64,000 nt of DNA. Source: Todiramphus chloris collaris. Taxonomy: Eukaryota; Chordata; Aves; Coraciiformes; Alcedinidae. Position 1 is the stretch's first letter. The number at the start of each line of letters is the position of its first letter. The DNA lies in assembly GCA_025345505.1 (NCBI GenBank), contig JANVCC010010406.1:16695070-16759069 (forward strand). Direction: 5' to 3'. The translations under genes and the position numbers were made by a program. Below, piece by piece: positions 39,324 to 50,149 of this stretch. The notes under the pieces are model-generated. The model searched no databases, was not told where the DNA came from, and saw nothing but the letters and a program-made list of their open reading frames with translations.

Positions 39324-41167
39324 GGTTGTTTTTTTTTTACCCAACTCACATCAAGTTTTTCAGGTTGATCTCTAGAAGAGGTGAGAAAAATATCTTCTGT
39401 GGGTTACATGATTATACTTCCTAGGAATCAATATAATAATCTTATTTAAGCTGTAGACTATTACAGTCAAGAGAATCAAGAAAGCCATTTACCATATCCT
39501 TGCTTCCCTCTGTATGATCCCAAATAAGTGATTTCTTTGAGATCATGCCCTAAAGGCAGAGAAGATTTAGCTTGTGAATATATAAAAAAACCTGATTAAT
39601 TTCTATTGACATTGCCTGATCTCACAAATTTGTTTCTGCTGCTTACTAATAAAGAGTTCATGTGATGTATCATAGCCTATGACAACAGTAATGATCATTA
39701 ATCAAATTATCTGCCCCGAATTGACTTTTTATCACATTACCTGAAAGAAAGCTATCTACAGACTCAGTTCAGAAAAAGTTCAGAAGAACTTTTTCATCAG
39801 CCTTCAGAAATAAAAACAAGGCTAATAATTGAGTAAGTGTGGATTTTTAAAATTCCTTTATTTCTTTTTCATTTTCTTTCTTTTTTTTTTTTTTAGTTAG
39901 TTGAATTTCTTAAATATGAATCTTACTTATTTCAACATAAAAATAATATAAAAGTAGTTTGTTTCAATATACAGGAAATGTGAGTTAAAAATTGTTGAAT
40001 AAGTGCTCTAAAAACTGAGTAGACATGTTCAAAAATCATTCTAATTATAAAATCTCTTTTTCACTCATTCTAGTCAACTGTGTATAAATGAACATACATT
40101 AAGCAACGTTTCACAATCTGTATTAATTTCAGGTGGTCTGTCTCCTTTTTTCCAGTTCCTCTAAAAAGAGAATGATAATTTATTAGAATGAATGTGTATA
40201 CTCCAGTCAGTTTTGATATTTCATTTGCAGATTTCTTTGTCTAATGCCCTACTCTTTTGATCTAATAATAATATTTTGTCAAAGTATTCTCACTATAGAA
40301 TCAAGGTGAAGAATCCAGGCCTCCTGGGGGCAGTGGGACAACAATATGTGAATTTAAATTGCTAAGCTACAACCCCCATACTCTATATTTTGTAAATTGT
40401 AAGTTGCATACTTACTTTATGGCAAAAACACATGAGGCAAAGGACAATTCAGAGACTATGTACAATAACCAGTATTTCTGGAAATGTGAAATTAAATAAA
40501 ACCAATCTGAAGTGTTAACATTGCAGGTTATATGTGCTGCGAGGATAAAGTACAGCATGGAATCGGGTACTCTAGTTCTGGTCTTATTACTTTGAATTCC
40601 ATAGAAAAATATACATCCATTTACTTTGTCTTGGACTGAATTAACCGTGACATAGCTGATGGTAGTTCTCTGCAGATTCATTGATATATTGGGGCAATAC
40701 CAAGAGACCAATGAAGCAGTGTTTATTTAAAGATCCTTTCATATCCTGTTGCCTTTATAAATATGTTAAATAGTATTGCTAATCTTTTCTTTAGTTGCTT
40801 CTCTATTTACAAGTGATAAGTATTTTGTATTGGCTATGTTTTCTTCAGCAGAAAATCAAAAGGAGAGAATAGAAACTATTTATCCATCTGTAACTTCAGT
40901 TGTATCAATCAAGAGAAACCTTGAAAGAAACAGAGAAGCAGGAGGGAGGTGAATTTTTTACTTAATATAAAGAAGGGGTAATGCCTTAATCTCTAACTAT
41001 TTGTGCTATTATTTTGCTGAATGACATATTTGTTACTGAACTGAAGAATCTGGAAAAGGCAGTCAGAAAATCTCATACTCAAAAAACTTTGTGCTTGTCC
41101 CAGCTCTCAGCTTTGGAGTGGTAATGTTATTTCAACATCTGGCATACACATCCATAAACCCACTTGT

Positions 41168-41172
41168 CAGCC
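41168..41172. repeat. Target site duplication CAGCC, left
   Basis: CAGCC precedes the LTR's plus-strand left edge TG at 41173 and recurs at 42074-42078. Confidence 0.85.
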
Positions 41173-42073
41173 TGTCACATAACTCAATCCTGCCGACTAT
41201 GCCAATTTTACTGTCACGTTAAGGGTAAGAGTTTGACGTTTGCCTGCCAAAGCCCCAAGGACTTTCACTGAAGCAGTTTTGCAAAGTCAACGTTTGCCAA
41301 TTTCAGAGTCTTGCTAAGGAATTTCAGTGAGACAGTTTTCCCAAGTTAAAAATTTAATTTATTAAAGCAACAGATAAAATAGATTCATAATTGCTGTTGA
41401 TAAATGCACTGCCTGCAGCAAGTGAGCTCTAGTTATTAACTGCCAGTTAACATCCAATGAAGTCAGAAGCACATATCTTTGGAATAGCCCTAATATATAG
41501 AAGTAATGTTAACAAAAGTTATGCTGTATGTTGAAGGTACAATTCTTACCAAGAAGGAGTCCCTGTCTTGGGTGGAGGAAGTGGCGTACAGCATGTCAAC
41601 TGTGTCTTCTAGATTTTCAGTCTTTTCCCCCTAGGGAGGTATTGTCCTTGTGGGTTTTTATATTCTAATCCCATCTGTCCCTGCCTTCTATGTGACATCT
41701 AGCATGATTTGAGTTCATAACTGAGTAACATATTCATATATGTTTACCATGTCCTCCATTAGTCTGAATAACAAATTTAAGGGTTTATGCTTGTATATTA
41801 ATTTTCCATTATTTAGGTAGAAGTCTTTACTAAGACACTATAGCCTTCAAGATCTGTGTCAAAGCTTCTTGCTTTCATCATTTTATCTGAAACAGAACTG
41901 TCTTATCTTCAGAAGACTCCCTCCCTCAGCTCTCTGGTGTGCCAGCTCAGTGGGTCTCCACCCCCAGAAATAGCATACAAATCTCATTGGTTGCAAGCAT
42001 CTTAACCTTTCCCCAAACCACACTAAATTAGCTTGCATTCCTGTTACATGGCAAGCTGGGCTGTTATCCCACA
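41173..42073 (-). mobile_element. Solo LTR, ERVL-like (901 bp)
   Basis: On the minus strand the LTR starts TGTGGGATAACAGCCC at 42073 and ends AGTTATGTGACA at 41173. It is flanked by a perfect 5-bp duplication CAGCC. A TATA box TATAAAAA (41655-41662, minus) is followed about 295 bases later by AATAAA (41358-41363, minus), so U3, R and U5 are all in place. The U3 is about 410 bp long. No PBS, gag, pol or env adjoins on either side, so it is solo. The 63-codon open frame inside U3 (41883-42074) is incidental. Class is inferred from duplication length; I could not name the family. Confidence 0.85.
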
Positions 42074-42078
42074 CAGCC
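42074..42078. repeat. Target site duplication CAGCC, right
   Basis: Exact copy of 41168-41172. Confidence 0.85.
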
Positions 42079-42599
42079 TCAGGAATGTCACAGTTGGAGT
42101 TTTTTTGTAGAATTTGTAGAAGGTTATTATGACTGCAGTAAAAAATATCAGCGATTGTATGCCTTAATTTTTTTTTTTTTTTATAAAATATGCTGATGAA
42201 TGATCAGATATTGTACTTTGAATATGTAAAGAAATTTCTTAACATAAGCATCTTATTTTTTAAATTTTTTAAATGTCAAGAAAAATGTATTGCAAGTTTT
42301 TATAGTCTGTCTTGAGAAATAATTCCTTCCATCTGGGCCTTTTCTTTGTGTAACAGACATTTCAATATGTTGGATGAACAATATCATTCTATAAAAAGTA
42401 CTATTCTGTTTGTTTCATGTTAACCATGTAGTGTGATACTCAGCACATATGCTTTGAAACTAGCAAGAGACATTTCCTTGGTTTTACAAAAGTTTTTAAG
42501 AGGAAGTAAAAACTGTCCCTTCTATGCAAACATTAAATCAAGCTTTTAAAAACACAGTGAAAGTAAATATAGATTTTTCACTCATTTAAAATTTAAAAT

Positions 42600-43130
42600 G
42601 TAACATTGGACAGTCCTTTGCCTTAAAAGTCTCCAAGGGTAGGGATTGCACAGCTTCCAGGGTAGTCTCTTCCAGTGCTGCATTACTGGTCTCGTGACTT
42701 TTTTTTCCCCATTAGTGTCCAGACTGAAAATTCCACAATAATATTTTATGGCTACAGTACCTTTCATTTCACCTACCTCTATCTAAAAAGTTCTGCTTCA
42801 TGACCTTCATAACATTCGTTAGATTATTTGGAGATATGTTCTCTTCAACAGGTTAAACAAGTCCAGCTTCTTCTAAATCCCCTTGGATGTCATTTGACCT
42901 TAGTAACTTCTATTGAACCCTCTCCTGATTTTAATGGCCTCCTTCAGATGTTGTGGTGCACAAAACTGTGCAAAATGTGCCAGGTGAGACCCTGATAAAT
43001 AAAAGATTATAACTTTCTCAAATCCACTCCTTCTAGTGTAGGTCAGTCTGTTTTCTGTTTTGTTAACCGTGAAGACACACTGGTGGCTCATGTAGAACTT
43101 GGCATTCACTGTAAGCCACTGAACTTTTTC
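42600..43130 (-). mobile_element. Old, diverged CR1 LINE fragment
   Basis: The minus strand aligns by eye with an older amniote-type CR1: a 3' UTR part (about 42600-42770), then blocks for the ORF2 C-terminus (the GTTAAACAAGTCCAGC region near 42851, and the stretch near 42955-42985 that in younger copies reads as a LEYCAQFW-type motif). Divergence is clearly greater than in the other CR1 copies here, and no frame is open for long. The edges are approximate. Confidence 0.6.
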
Positions 43131-44391
43131 AGCAGGGCTTAGTTAGGCATTGAATTCCCAGCCTGCTCTGATGTATAGGCCTATTCTTGAGATTTATCTT
43201 CCTCTTGAACATTAGGTGTTTTCTAGTGTATTCTGGTTTTGTCTCTGTCTTGGTCCTCAAGCTGCTCAAGATCCCTACGAACTGAAGTGCAAACATTTGA
43301 CATTCCAGCCACTGCTCCTGAACTAGTATCATAGATAAAGTTTCTGAGGGCACGTTCTGTGTTAGCACCCATGCAGCTGACAAAGTTAATACACAATGTC
43401 AGCCCCAGGGCCAAAGAACTTAAATTCATAATGGCTTGCAAACCACAGATTAATTAACTTTTAGATTAAGCGTCAAGGCAGTTTTCAGTTCAGCTAACAG
43501 TGCATTCATTCAGCCCATACCTCCTGCGCTTCCAAAACCAAATGCTGTGGGGAATAGTGCCAATAGCGTTAATAGAGATAAATGTATATTACATCTGCTT
43601 GTCAGTGAATCTGGACATTCAATAACAGGCAGCAAGGATGCTGATTAAGTGTGATTGCAACAGTGTAAATCAGTGTTATTCTTTCTTATTAGCTACACAT
43701 CTTGCATGTGCTTCAAAATATCTTGTTTTCCATGATCTTTTTCAGTAGAAAAGTGAGATCGACTGGATTTTAGCTCTTTAGCTAAACCAATGATGCGTGT
43801 TGATCAAGTTTTTTTTCCAGTTGTCGTACCTCTTCCAATCATCATGACTTTTTTTAAGGGATAGTGGTCTTGCAATCACATCACTGTTCTTTCAGCACTC
43901 TCATGTGAATCCATTCTGTCTCATGAAATCTAGTAATCTCCAGCTTCACTGGTAGCCTATTGGTGATTTTCCTTCTTAAATGATGTTCTTCCTGTTTTAC
44001 TTCTGGAAAACCCAAGGATAATTTTTTCCTATTTTTTCGGTATCATATTTCCAGAGGTCTTTGTTTTTACTTTAGAAAACTAAACAGCACAGATGAAACC
44101 AAAGGGGAGGTGATGTTCCATAACAGTTAGACATTGCTCACAGATAGAAAATAGTGAATATGAAGATACAGGAAAAATAGTTAATAATAAAAAATTGTTT
44201 GCATGTCAAATACACATGAGAACTCATGTTGTGAAGTCATGTTTCACTAATTAGCTTCAAATGGGAGCAAAAAGGGGCAATAAAACATATAGATGAAAAC
44301 ATCATTTTAATGAGTACTTGAAAAATCTACGGCAGAGTTTATAAGAAAAAGCTGTGTGAACAGTCATCCTGTTAACCAATGAAATTTAATA
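43131..44391. other. Unassigned stretch
   Basis: No gene recognised. The first 300 bases, beside the old CR1, may be more of the same element. Confidence 0.5.
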
Positions 44392-44396
44392 GTACC
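44392..44396. repeat. Target site duplication GTACC, left
   Basis: GTACC precedes TG at 44397 and recurs at 45139-45143. Confidence 0.88.
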
Positions 44397-45138
44397 TGTC
44401 TTGGTTTGAAAGACAGTGTCTGCCAAGGAAGGCAGGAGTCCCCCTTGGAATGTAAAATGCAACCCTCTCCCCTCTGAATGCTTATAATTTTGAAATTAAG
44501 GGGCTTTCAGGCAAAGATATGAGAAATAGGAATAAAAATCCTTTACTAAATATATATATATAAAACAAGGCAAACAAACAACAATAACTGTGGTAGTAAC
44601 AACAAAACAGCCAGGAACCCAGTGTCAACCTCTTGGGTGGCTCCTGATGAGCAAGGAGAGTATGATGATCTCCCTGCCGCTCCGGAGCCAACTCAGACCT
44701 CACATGGCAATGGCCGATGAAAAGCCCACTTCACAAACCCCCCTGGGCAGCCGATCCCAGTGTCCAGCTAGATCTCTGGGACACAGCAGGGGCAGAAGGA
44801 GAAGCAGGAGATGCAGCAGGGACGACATCTCTCCAAGTTGATCCCAGTGCTCGGCAGGATCCTCGGGAGGCAGCAGGGGTAGAAGGAGAAGTAGGATATG
44901 CAGTGGGGATGAGTTCTCTCCACCACGAGGGCAACTTCTCCTCACCTCGAATGCAGGGAGCAAAACGAGAGCCCCAGGGGCTCCACCCAACACCCTTTAT
45001 TCGGCAGCTGGACCCCTCCCCCTGTGGCCAGGTCCTTTTGTCTCTCTTAAGTACAGCAATTTATCTCCTTGACGAACAAGTATGGAAAAATTCTTTAAGA
45101 GAAGAAGGAAAACAGAGGAACTCCCCAAAACCCCAACA
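44397..45138 (-). mobile_element. Solo LTR, ERVL-like, with 87-bp tandem repeat
   Basis: The plus-strand left edge TGTCTTGGTTTGAAAGACAG and right edge CCCCAACA bound a 742-bp LTR with a perfect 5-bp duplication GTACC. It belongs to a known avian LTR type with this edge; transcription would run on the minus strand (AGTAAA-type poly(A) signal at 44542-44547, minus). The middle is unusually GC-rich and holds two 87-bp tandem units, 44753-44839 and 44840-44926. Because 87 is 29 codons, the tandem keeps a plus-strand frame open for 208 codons (44717-45343). That frame crosses the LTR edge into flanking DNA and looks nothing like a retroviral protein, so I treat it as incidental. No internal proviral sequence adjoins. 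Confidence 0.9.
44753..44926. repeat. Two 87-bp tandem units in LTR
   Basis: Both units begin GATCCCAGTG and share GGCAGCAGGGG/ACACAGCAGGGG and AGAAGGAGAAG blocks; the second ends at 44926. They differ at many positions, so the duplication is not recent. Confidence 0.88.
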
Positions 45139-45143
45139 GTACC
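45139..45143. repeat. Target site duplication GTACC, right
   Basis: Exact copy of 44392-44396. Confidence 0.88.
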
Positions 45144-45344
45144 ATATACAGTATAACATGGACTGCACAGGCATAATGTTGAATTTTAAGAGAAATGTGA
45201 GTTTTCTGAGATATTATTACTGTAGAAATATCAATTATAACTTGTGTTCATTTGCAACACTATCTAAAAAGGGAAAGAAACCACCTAAAACAAACAAAAA
45301 ACAAAAACCACAACACCAAAAAGATAAAAAATCAAGCAAGTAGT

Positions 45345-46503
45345 TCTGAGAATAGCATAATTTACGATGTTATTGGCATCACTGACATGTGGCAGGATGA
45401 CTCCTTAGACTGGAGTGTGGGAATGGATGGATACAAGCTCTTTAGGAAAGATAGGCATGGGAGAAGAGGAGGGGGTGTCACCCTCTATGTGAGTGATCAG
45501 CTGGAGTCTATGAGGCGTGGCCTGAGTATGGATGAGGAGCTGACTGAGAGCTTATAGTTCAGGGTTAAATGGAAGGCAGGGACAGTTGATATCATAGTGG
45601 GGTTCTGCTACAGGTGACCAGATGAGGAAGACCAAGTAGATGAGGCCATCCATAGATGGATTAGAGCAGCTTCAGGTTCACAATGGAGAATTTCAACCAC
45701 CCTGGTCTCTGTTGGAAGGATGACACAACATGACACCAGAAATCCAGACGTTTCCTGGAATGCATAGTTGACAATTTCGTTCTACAAGTGGTAGGAGAAT
45801 CAATGAGAAAAGATGTTATGCTGGACTTTGTTCTCACCAACAAGGAGGGGCTGGTGGGTAATGTGAAGCTCAAGGGTAGCCTTGATTACTATTCAAGATT
45901 CTTAGGACAACAAAGAGGGTGTGCAGCATGCTCACTACCGTGGACTTCAGGAGAGCAGACTTTGACCTCTTCAGGGATCTGCTTGGTAGACTGCCATGGG
46001 ATAAAGCTCTGGAGAGGAGATGGGCCCAAGAAAGCTGGTCAATATTCAAGGGCCACCTCCTCCATGCACAGAAGCAACTTACCAACATAAGAAGTTCATG
46101 GACCTGTGGGAGTGGGTCCAAAGGAGGGCCACAAAGGCGATCCTCCTCCTATGAGGACAGGCTGATGGAGCTGGGGTTGTTCAGTCTGGAGAAGGGTCTT
46201 GGAGACCTCTTTGCAGCCTTACAGTATCTGAAGGGGGGCTACAAGAAAGCTGGGGAGGGACTTTTTACAAGGGGTGTAGTAATAGGATGAGGCATAATGT
46301 CTTCAAAATGGAAGAGGGTAGATTTAGATTAGAAATTAGGAAGAAGTTCTTCACTGTGAGGGTGGTGAAACACTGAAATAGATTGCCCCATGGCAGGGGG
46401 GTTGGAACTAGATGATCTTTAAGGATCCCAGGGGGGCTGGAACTAGATGATCTTTAAGGATCCTTCCAACAGAAACCATTCTGCAATTCTATGATTCTAT
46501 ATG
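45345..46503 (+). mobile_element. Internally deleted CR1 LINE (endonuclease plus 3' end)
   Basis: The first 740 bases carry the apurinic-like endonuclease domain: VIGITDMWQDDSLDW, then GMDGYKLFRKDRHGRRGGGVTLYV (one frame, 45252-45557). Next come MLDFVLTNKEGLVGNVKLKG and a DFRRADFDLFRDLLGRLPWDKAL block (45788-46290 area) in other frames. The endonuclease SDH-type motif is lost (the region reads LDYYSRFLG). At about 46085-46110 the sequence jumps to the extreme C-terminus of ORF2 (YEDRLMELGLFSLEKG, QYLKGGYKKAGEGLFTRG), so the whole reverse transcriptase is missing. A second, smaller deletion lies in the 3' UTR near 46380, where a 35-base unit is tandemly doubled (about 46396-46465). It ends with a short ATTCTATG tail. 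Confidence 0.88.
46396..46465 (+). repeat. 35-bp tandem duplication in CR1 3' UTR
   Basis: The unit GGAACTAGATGATCTTTAAG and its flanks occur twice at offset 35 (GGAACTA at 46404 and 46439). Confidence 0.92.
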
Positions 46504-46712
46504 ATTATCAGCTTCCTGAAGCTTCAGTGAGTGATGTCCAGCTACCAAGGCAAAATGTCATAGAGTGTTTGATGATGTATTTGAGCTCACTCAAAAATTC
46601 CTCATTTACAGTGAATATCTTCCATCTCTGTACTAGCCCAGAAGGCTATTTCACAGGGAACAGAAAGAGTATGGCTTGACAAGCAGACAAGCATCAAGAG
46701 CATGAAAGCCTT

Positions 46713-47215
46713 TGTGGTCAGTTGACTTGCCCCACAGCCAAGCACCTACATAGTCACTTGTTCACCCCTGTCTCCTCTGGAATAGAGACAAAGTGTAAGG
46801 GAAGAAGATTCAGAGAATGAGACAGTGACAGTTTAATAGCTAAAGCAAAAGTTGCACATGCAAACAAATAAGAGGAATTCACTACTTCCTATCACAGGCA
46901 GATGCTCACCCACTTCCTGGAAAGCATGGTGTCAGCATATGTAATAGTTGTTTTGGAAAAAAATTGCCATAACTATGAATGCACACGCACACACCCACCC
47001 CCAGACTGTCCCACCTGCCTTCTTTCTCCTTTAACTAAGGTTTTATTTTATTTCATTCCATGAGGCCAATTCAGGTCAGCTGTCCAGACTATATTACCCT
47101 ACCAACATTTTGCTCAAACCCAACCTACTCTGGAATCGAGGCAACTAGGAGTGGGTAGACTAGGAAAGAGAGAAAGTCTTGATACTGGAAGCACTGTTCA
47201 CAACAACCAAAAGTT
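46713..47215 (-). mobile_element. Truncated ERV LTR
   Basis: The plus strand starts TGTGGTCAGTTGACTTGCCC and matches the 3' part, then most, of a widespread avian LTR in reverse: a poly(A) signal ATTAAA (46832-46837, minus) in the context GACAGTTTAATAGCTAAAGC, then GGTCAGCTGTCCAG near 47073 and a last recognisable block near 47180-47212. The minus-sense 5' edge is missing or too diverged, and no target duplication can be found. It shares the poly(A) context with the LTR at 50150-50741. Confidence 0.72.
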
Positions 47216-48499
47216 TTTATAACTAATACAATAAAGGAAGTGTATATTGGTAATATTTTAATTTATACATTTTGTCTGTTTCTAAGAATTAAATTTAGTC
47301 TACATTACCTGAAAAAAATTGACCATTAGCTTTTGTTCAAATGGCTTAGATTTGAATGATGGATCAAGGATATTAGATGAGGAATCTCATGAGGAATCTC
47401 CCAAAATGAACCCCAGAGATTTGACAACAAAAAAAACCCTGTATAAGCTTTATAAATAAAAAATCAAAAATGTAGTTTAAGTATGTATTGATGAGGAAAA
47501 AGAAATTAGAACACTACACTGTGAGTCATCTCCTAAAAATAAGCCCAATAGCCCAACCCAGAAGCATTTATCATATAAAATGACTACCTTTTTTTTTCAT
47601 TCCCTATACTGCTGCTGCCACTTGGGAAGCCATTTTATACATCCTCCTAAATTTTAAAGTAAAAGAGTCATATAGTCTACTGACAGATTTATTTGTAGAC
47701 ATTCAAAAATTACTTTTCTAACAAGATTAACAAATGTTAATACCTAATGTAAATATAATAATTCATTATTATTAATAACAGTTACAGTGACAAAAACACT
47801 TGGAATTTCTGGCAAGTGCTGATGGATACTTCACTGTCCTCTTTACCATCTAACCCTGAAGAGAAAATGTTAAGCAATTAAACTTGTTGGGTTTTCTCTA
47901 CCTCCTCTTCTGCCTCAAAAAGGCAGCAGGCATTCTCAGGGCTGCCAGATGTCATACATAGGGTTTGCCACATTTAATGACCCCCCAGTGTGTCACACCT
48001 GTCTACAGCCCAGCTTGTTTAATGTACCTTGTCACTTTCCTAATAAAAAGGTGTCTTTATGTTTTCAAAACAAGGTTCCTTATTAAAGTATCTCCAGAGA
48101 TACTGCAATTGCAAATAGCATTCAGACTATGAATTTGTTTTGTATGACCATCTCCAAAGGCTTATTCTTTGATTTCTGTTCCTCTCTCTAGAGCTTTTAT
48201 GCAAATTGTCATGTTTTCTCTTAATCATTTTAGTTTTGGTTTTGGTTTGTTTTTTTTTTTTTTTTTTAGCATTTTCAGTCTTTAAAGGTGTCTCTTTGAC
48301 ATATTTTTTTTTCTTTTTTATAGCAAATGATAACACTGTGGGAATAGAACTTTTAAGTACGCAACCTCCCAAGGAGGCCTGACCCTTATGTCCAGCCTAT
48401 TCTGTTCTGTTATTATTCTAGGAAGACATTTATTCAGTGAAATGGATTATTGGAAACTGTGTTCATCAGGTCTAAAACACTTCCTTCAAAGCTATAGAT
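47216..48499. other. Unassigned AT-rich DNA
   Basis: No element or gene recognised; T and A runs at 47590 and 48249-48268. The stretch 47880-48050 is less AT-rich but not assignable. Confidence 0.5.
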
Positions 48500-49090
48500 G
48501 AATGATGGAATGGTGGAGGTTGGAAGAGACCTCTGGAGCCCTGTCTAAGCCCCCCACTCAAGCACTGCCACCTGGAGCCTGGTTGCCCAGGATCATGTCC
48601 AGATAGTTTTTGAGTATTTCCAAGGAGAAGACTCCCCAGCCTCCCTGGGCAAGCTGTGCCATTTCTTGGTCATGGTCATGTTAAAAATGTTTTGCCTTAT
48701 GTTCAGGTAAAATCTTTTGTGTTTCAGTTTGAGCTTGCTGCATTTTGTTCTGTCACTGGATCTTACTGAAAAGGGCCTGTCTAGGTGAGTCTGCTCACTT
48801 AGCCTATGCTTCACCAGGTTCTCTAAGAGAACGTTATAAGGCACAGTGTCAAAAGCCTTATCGATGACTAGGTAAACAATATCCATTGCTCAACTCTCGC
48901 CTACCAGGACAGTCATTTCATAACACAAGGTTTTCAGGTTGGTCAAGGATAACTTCCCCATGGCAAATCCATGCTGACTAGTCTTTTATGTCTTTCTTGT
49001 CCCTCATGTGCCTGGAAATGGCTTCTAGGACTGGTTGTTCTATTATCTTCCCAGGGATCAAGGTTGAAAACCCTGTAGCTCTTTTGGATC
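48500..49090 (-). mobile_element. Internally deleted CR1 LINE
   Basis: On the minus strand, the N-terminal RT part (to about 48790) is followed directly by the ORF2 C-terminus and 3' UTR. In the minus translation at 48886-48593, IVYLVIDKAFDTVP (RT motif A) and LVKHRLSEQ are joined to FSVRSSDRTKCSKLKLKHKRFYLNIRQNIF. Several hundred codons between them, including FADD, are gone, while the frame happens to stay open across the join. Motif A has valine (codon at 48866-48868) in place of the catalytic aspartate. The plus-left end holds the CR1 3' end (GGAGGTTGGAAGAGACCTCT). It cannot be functional. Confidence 0.88.
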
Positions 49091-50144
49091 TCTTACTTGC
49101 ATTTGAAGCCAAAGTTCAGGTGGAATTCTACCTGAATTCCTGATGGATCTTTGAATTGCCAGAAATTTGAGAGCTGCAGACCAAATGGAATAAAACCAGA
49201 AATAACAACAACAAAAAAAAATACCTGGTAAACTAGTGTTTGAGTTACTAGGAAATTACTTTTTCATATTTTTGATGTTGGAATGGAGAAACTTTCATTT
49301 TGTTCCTGACATTATTTTCTTGAACAATCTTGTGTATGTCTTCTGTTTTTTCTCTGATTTTATTTCTCTTGTTTTACCTGTATATGGCCAGCTAATGACT
49401 ATAGTCCAAACTGTCTTGGTCCTGTCCTTGGTCCTTGTTGTTTCTGTCTGTTCAGGTGTGTTCTACTCATTCTGCCTCTGTCACTTTACTCCTCTTCTCT
49501 GTTCCATTTTTGTTGTCATCCCTTGTCAGTGTTTAATAAATTCAATGCATCTTTCATTATAAATTGGACTATTCTCTTTTGTTGTTTCATCATACAGCTA
49601 CTTGGTTGCTGGAGCTGGACACATTTTCCTGCAAACAGAATAGACATTTGTCTTCCATATTACAGCAACCTCTTTCGCATGACATTCTCTCAACTGTTTC
49701 TGTTTCTTGCTTATCATTTTTCCTTCTGTTTGTAGGAGATTTTTCTCCATTGAAAAGAGAAATGCATTTTTTCATCTGTATGTCTCTTGCAATATGGCAA
49801 AATGGCCTGCAGTGTGATCCTCAAGATGTCACTTGGCACTGAGTGCTTTGAACTGTTCTACAATGCTTCTTCAAAAAGTCAGGAATGCTCTACTTTATAA
49901 AGCAAGCTGTTGGGCTTTGGTGAGGCCTTCTTGGTGAGTGTCTTACCAAAAGACCATCTAGTAAAAATGGATATTAATATGCAATGAATGCATAGGTCCT
50001 TGCATTAAATACTAACAAAAAATGAAACAATCCCAGACTTTAAATTCCCTTCCAGCCTTTTAGTAGGATCAAACTGACCTTCTATGGGATTGTAAAGTGC
50101 CTTCTGTCCCTGTCTCTTTTCACACACATTCTCTCTTTGGACGC
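49091..50144. other. Unassigned stretch
   Basis: Contains a plus-strand frame of 108 codons (49236-49562) that is Phe/Leu/Val-rich because the DNA is T-rich. It has hydrophobic runs but no family motif and no promoter context; I do not call it a gene. Confidence 0.5.
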
Positions 50145-50149
50145 CCAGT

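Larger units (their letters stand above)
30623..41167. other. Long unassigned AT-rich stretch (10.5 kb)
   Basis: I recognise no CR1, LTR or coding exon here. It has AT-rich pentamer-like repeats (33826-33955), T tracts (32750-32764, 34944-34973, 37317-37332, and a T28 run at 39296-39323) and two clean inverted repeats (38568-38612, 39772-39795). Some of it, such as 36060-36660, is less AT-rich and could be old, unrecognised repeat. A possible conserved non-coding element cannot be judged without an alignment. Confidence 0.5.

Noticed and set aside
44717-45343. Plus-strand open frame of 208 codons, the longest in the window
   Set aside because: It starts inside a solo LTR, is kept open by two 87-bp (29-codon) tandem units, and crosses the LTR edge and target duplication into unrelated DNA ending in a lysine-rich A-run translation.
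49236-49562. Hydrophobic 108-codon frame as a membrane protein
   Set aside because: The Phe/Leu/Val content follows from T-rich DNA; there are no family motifs.
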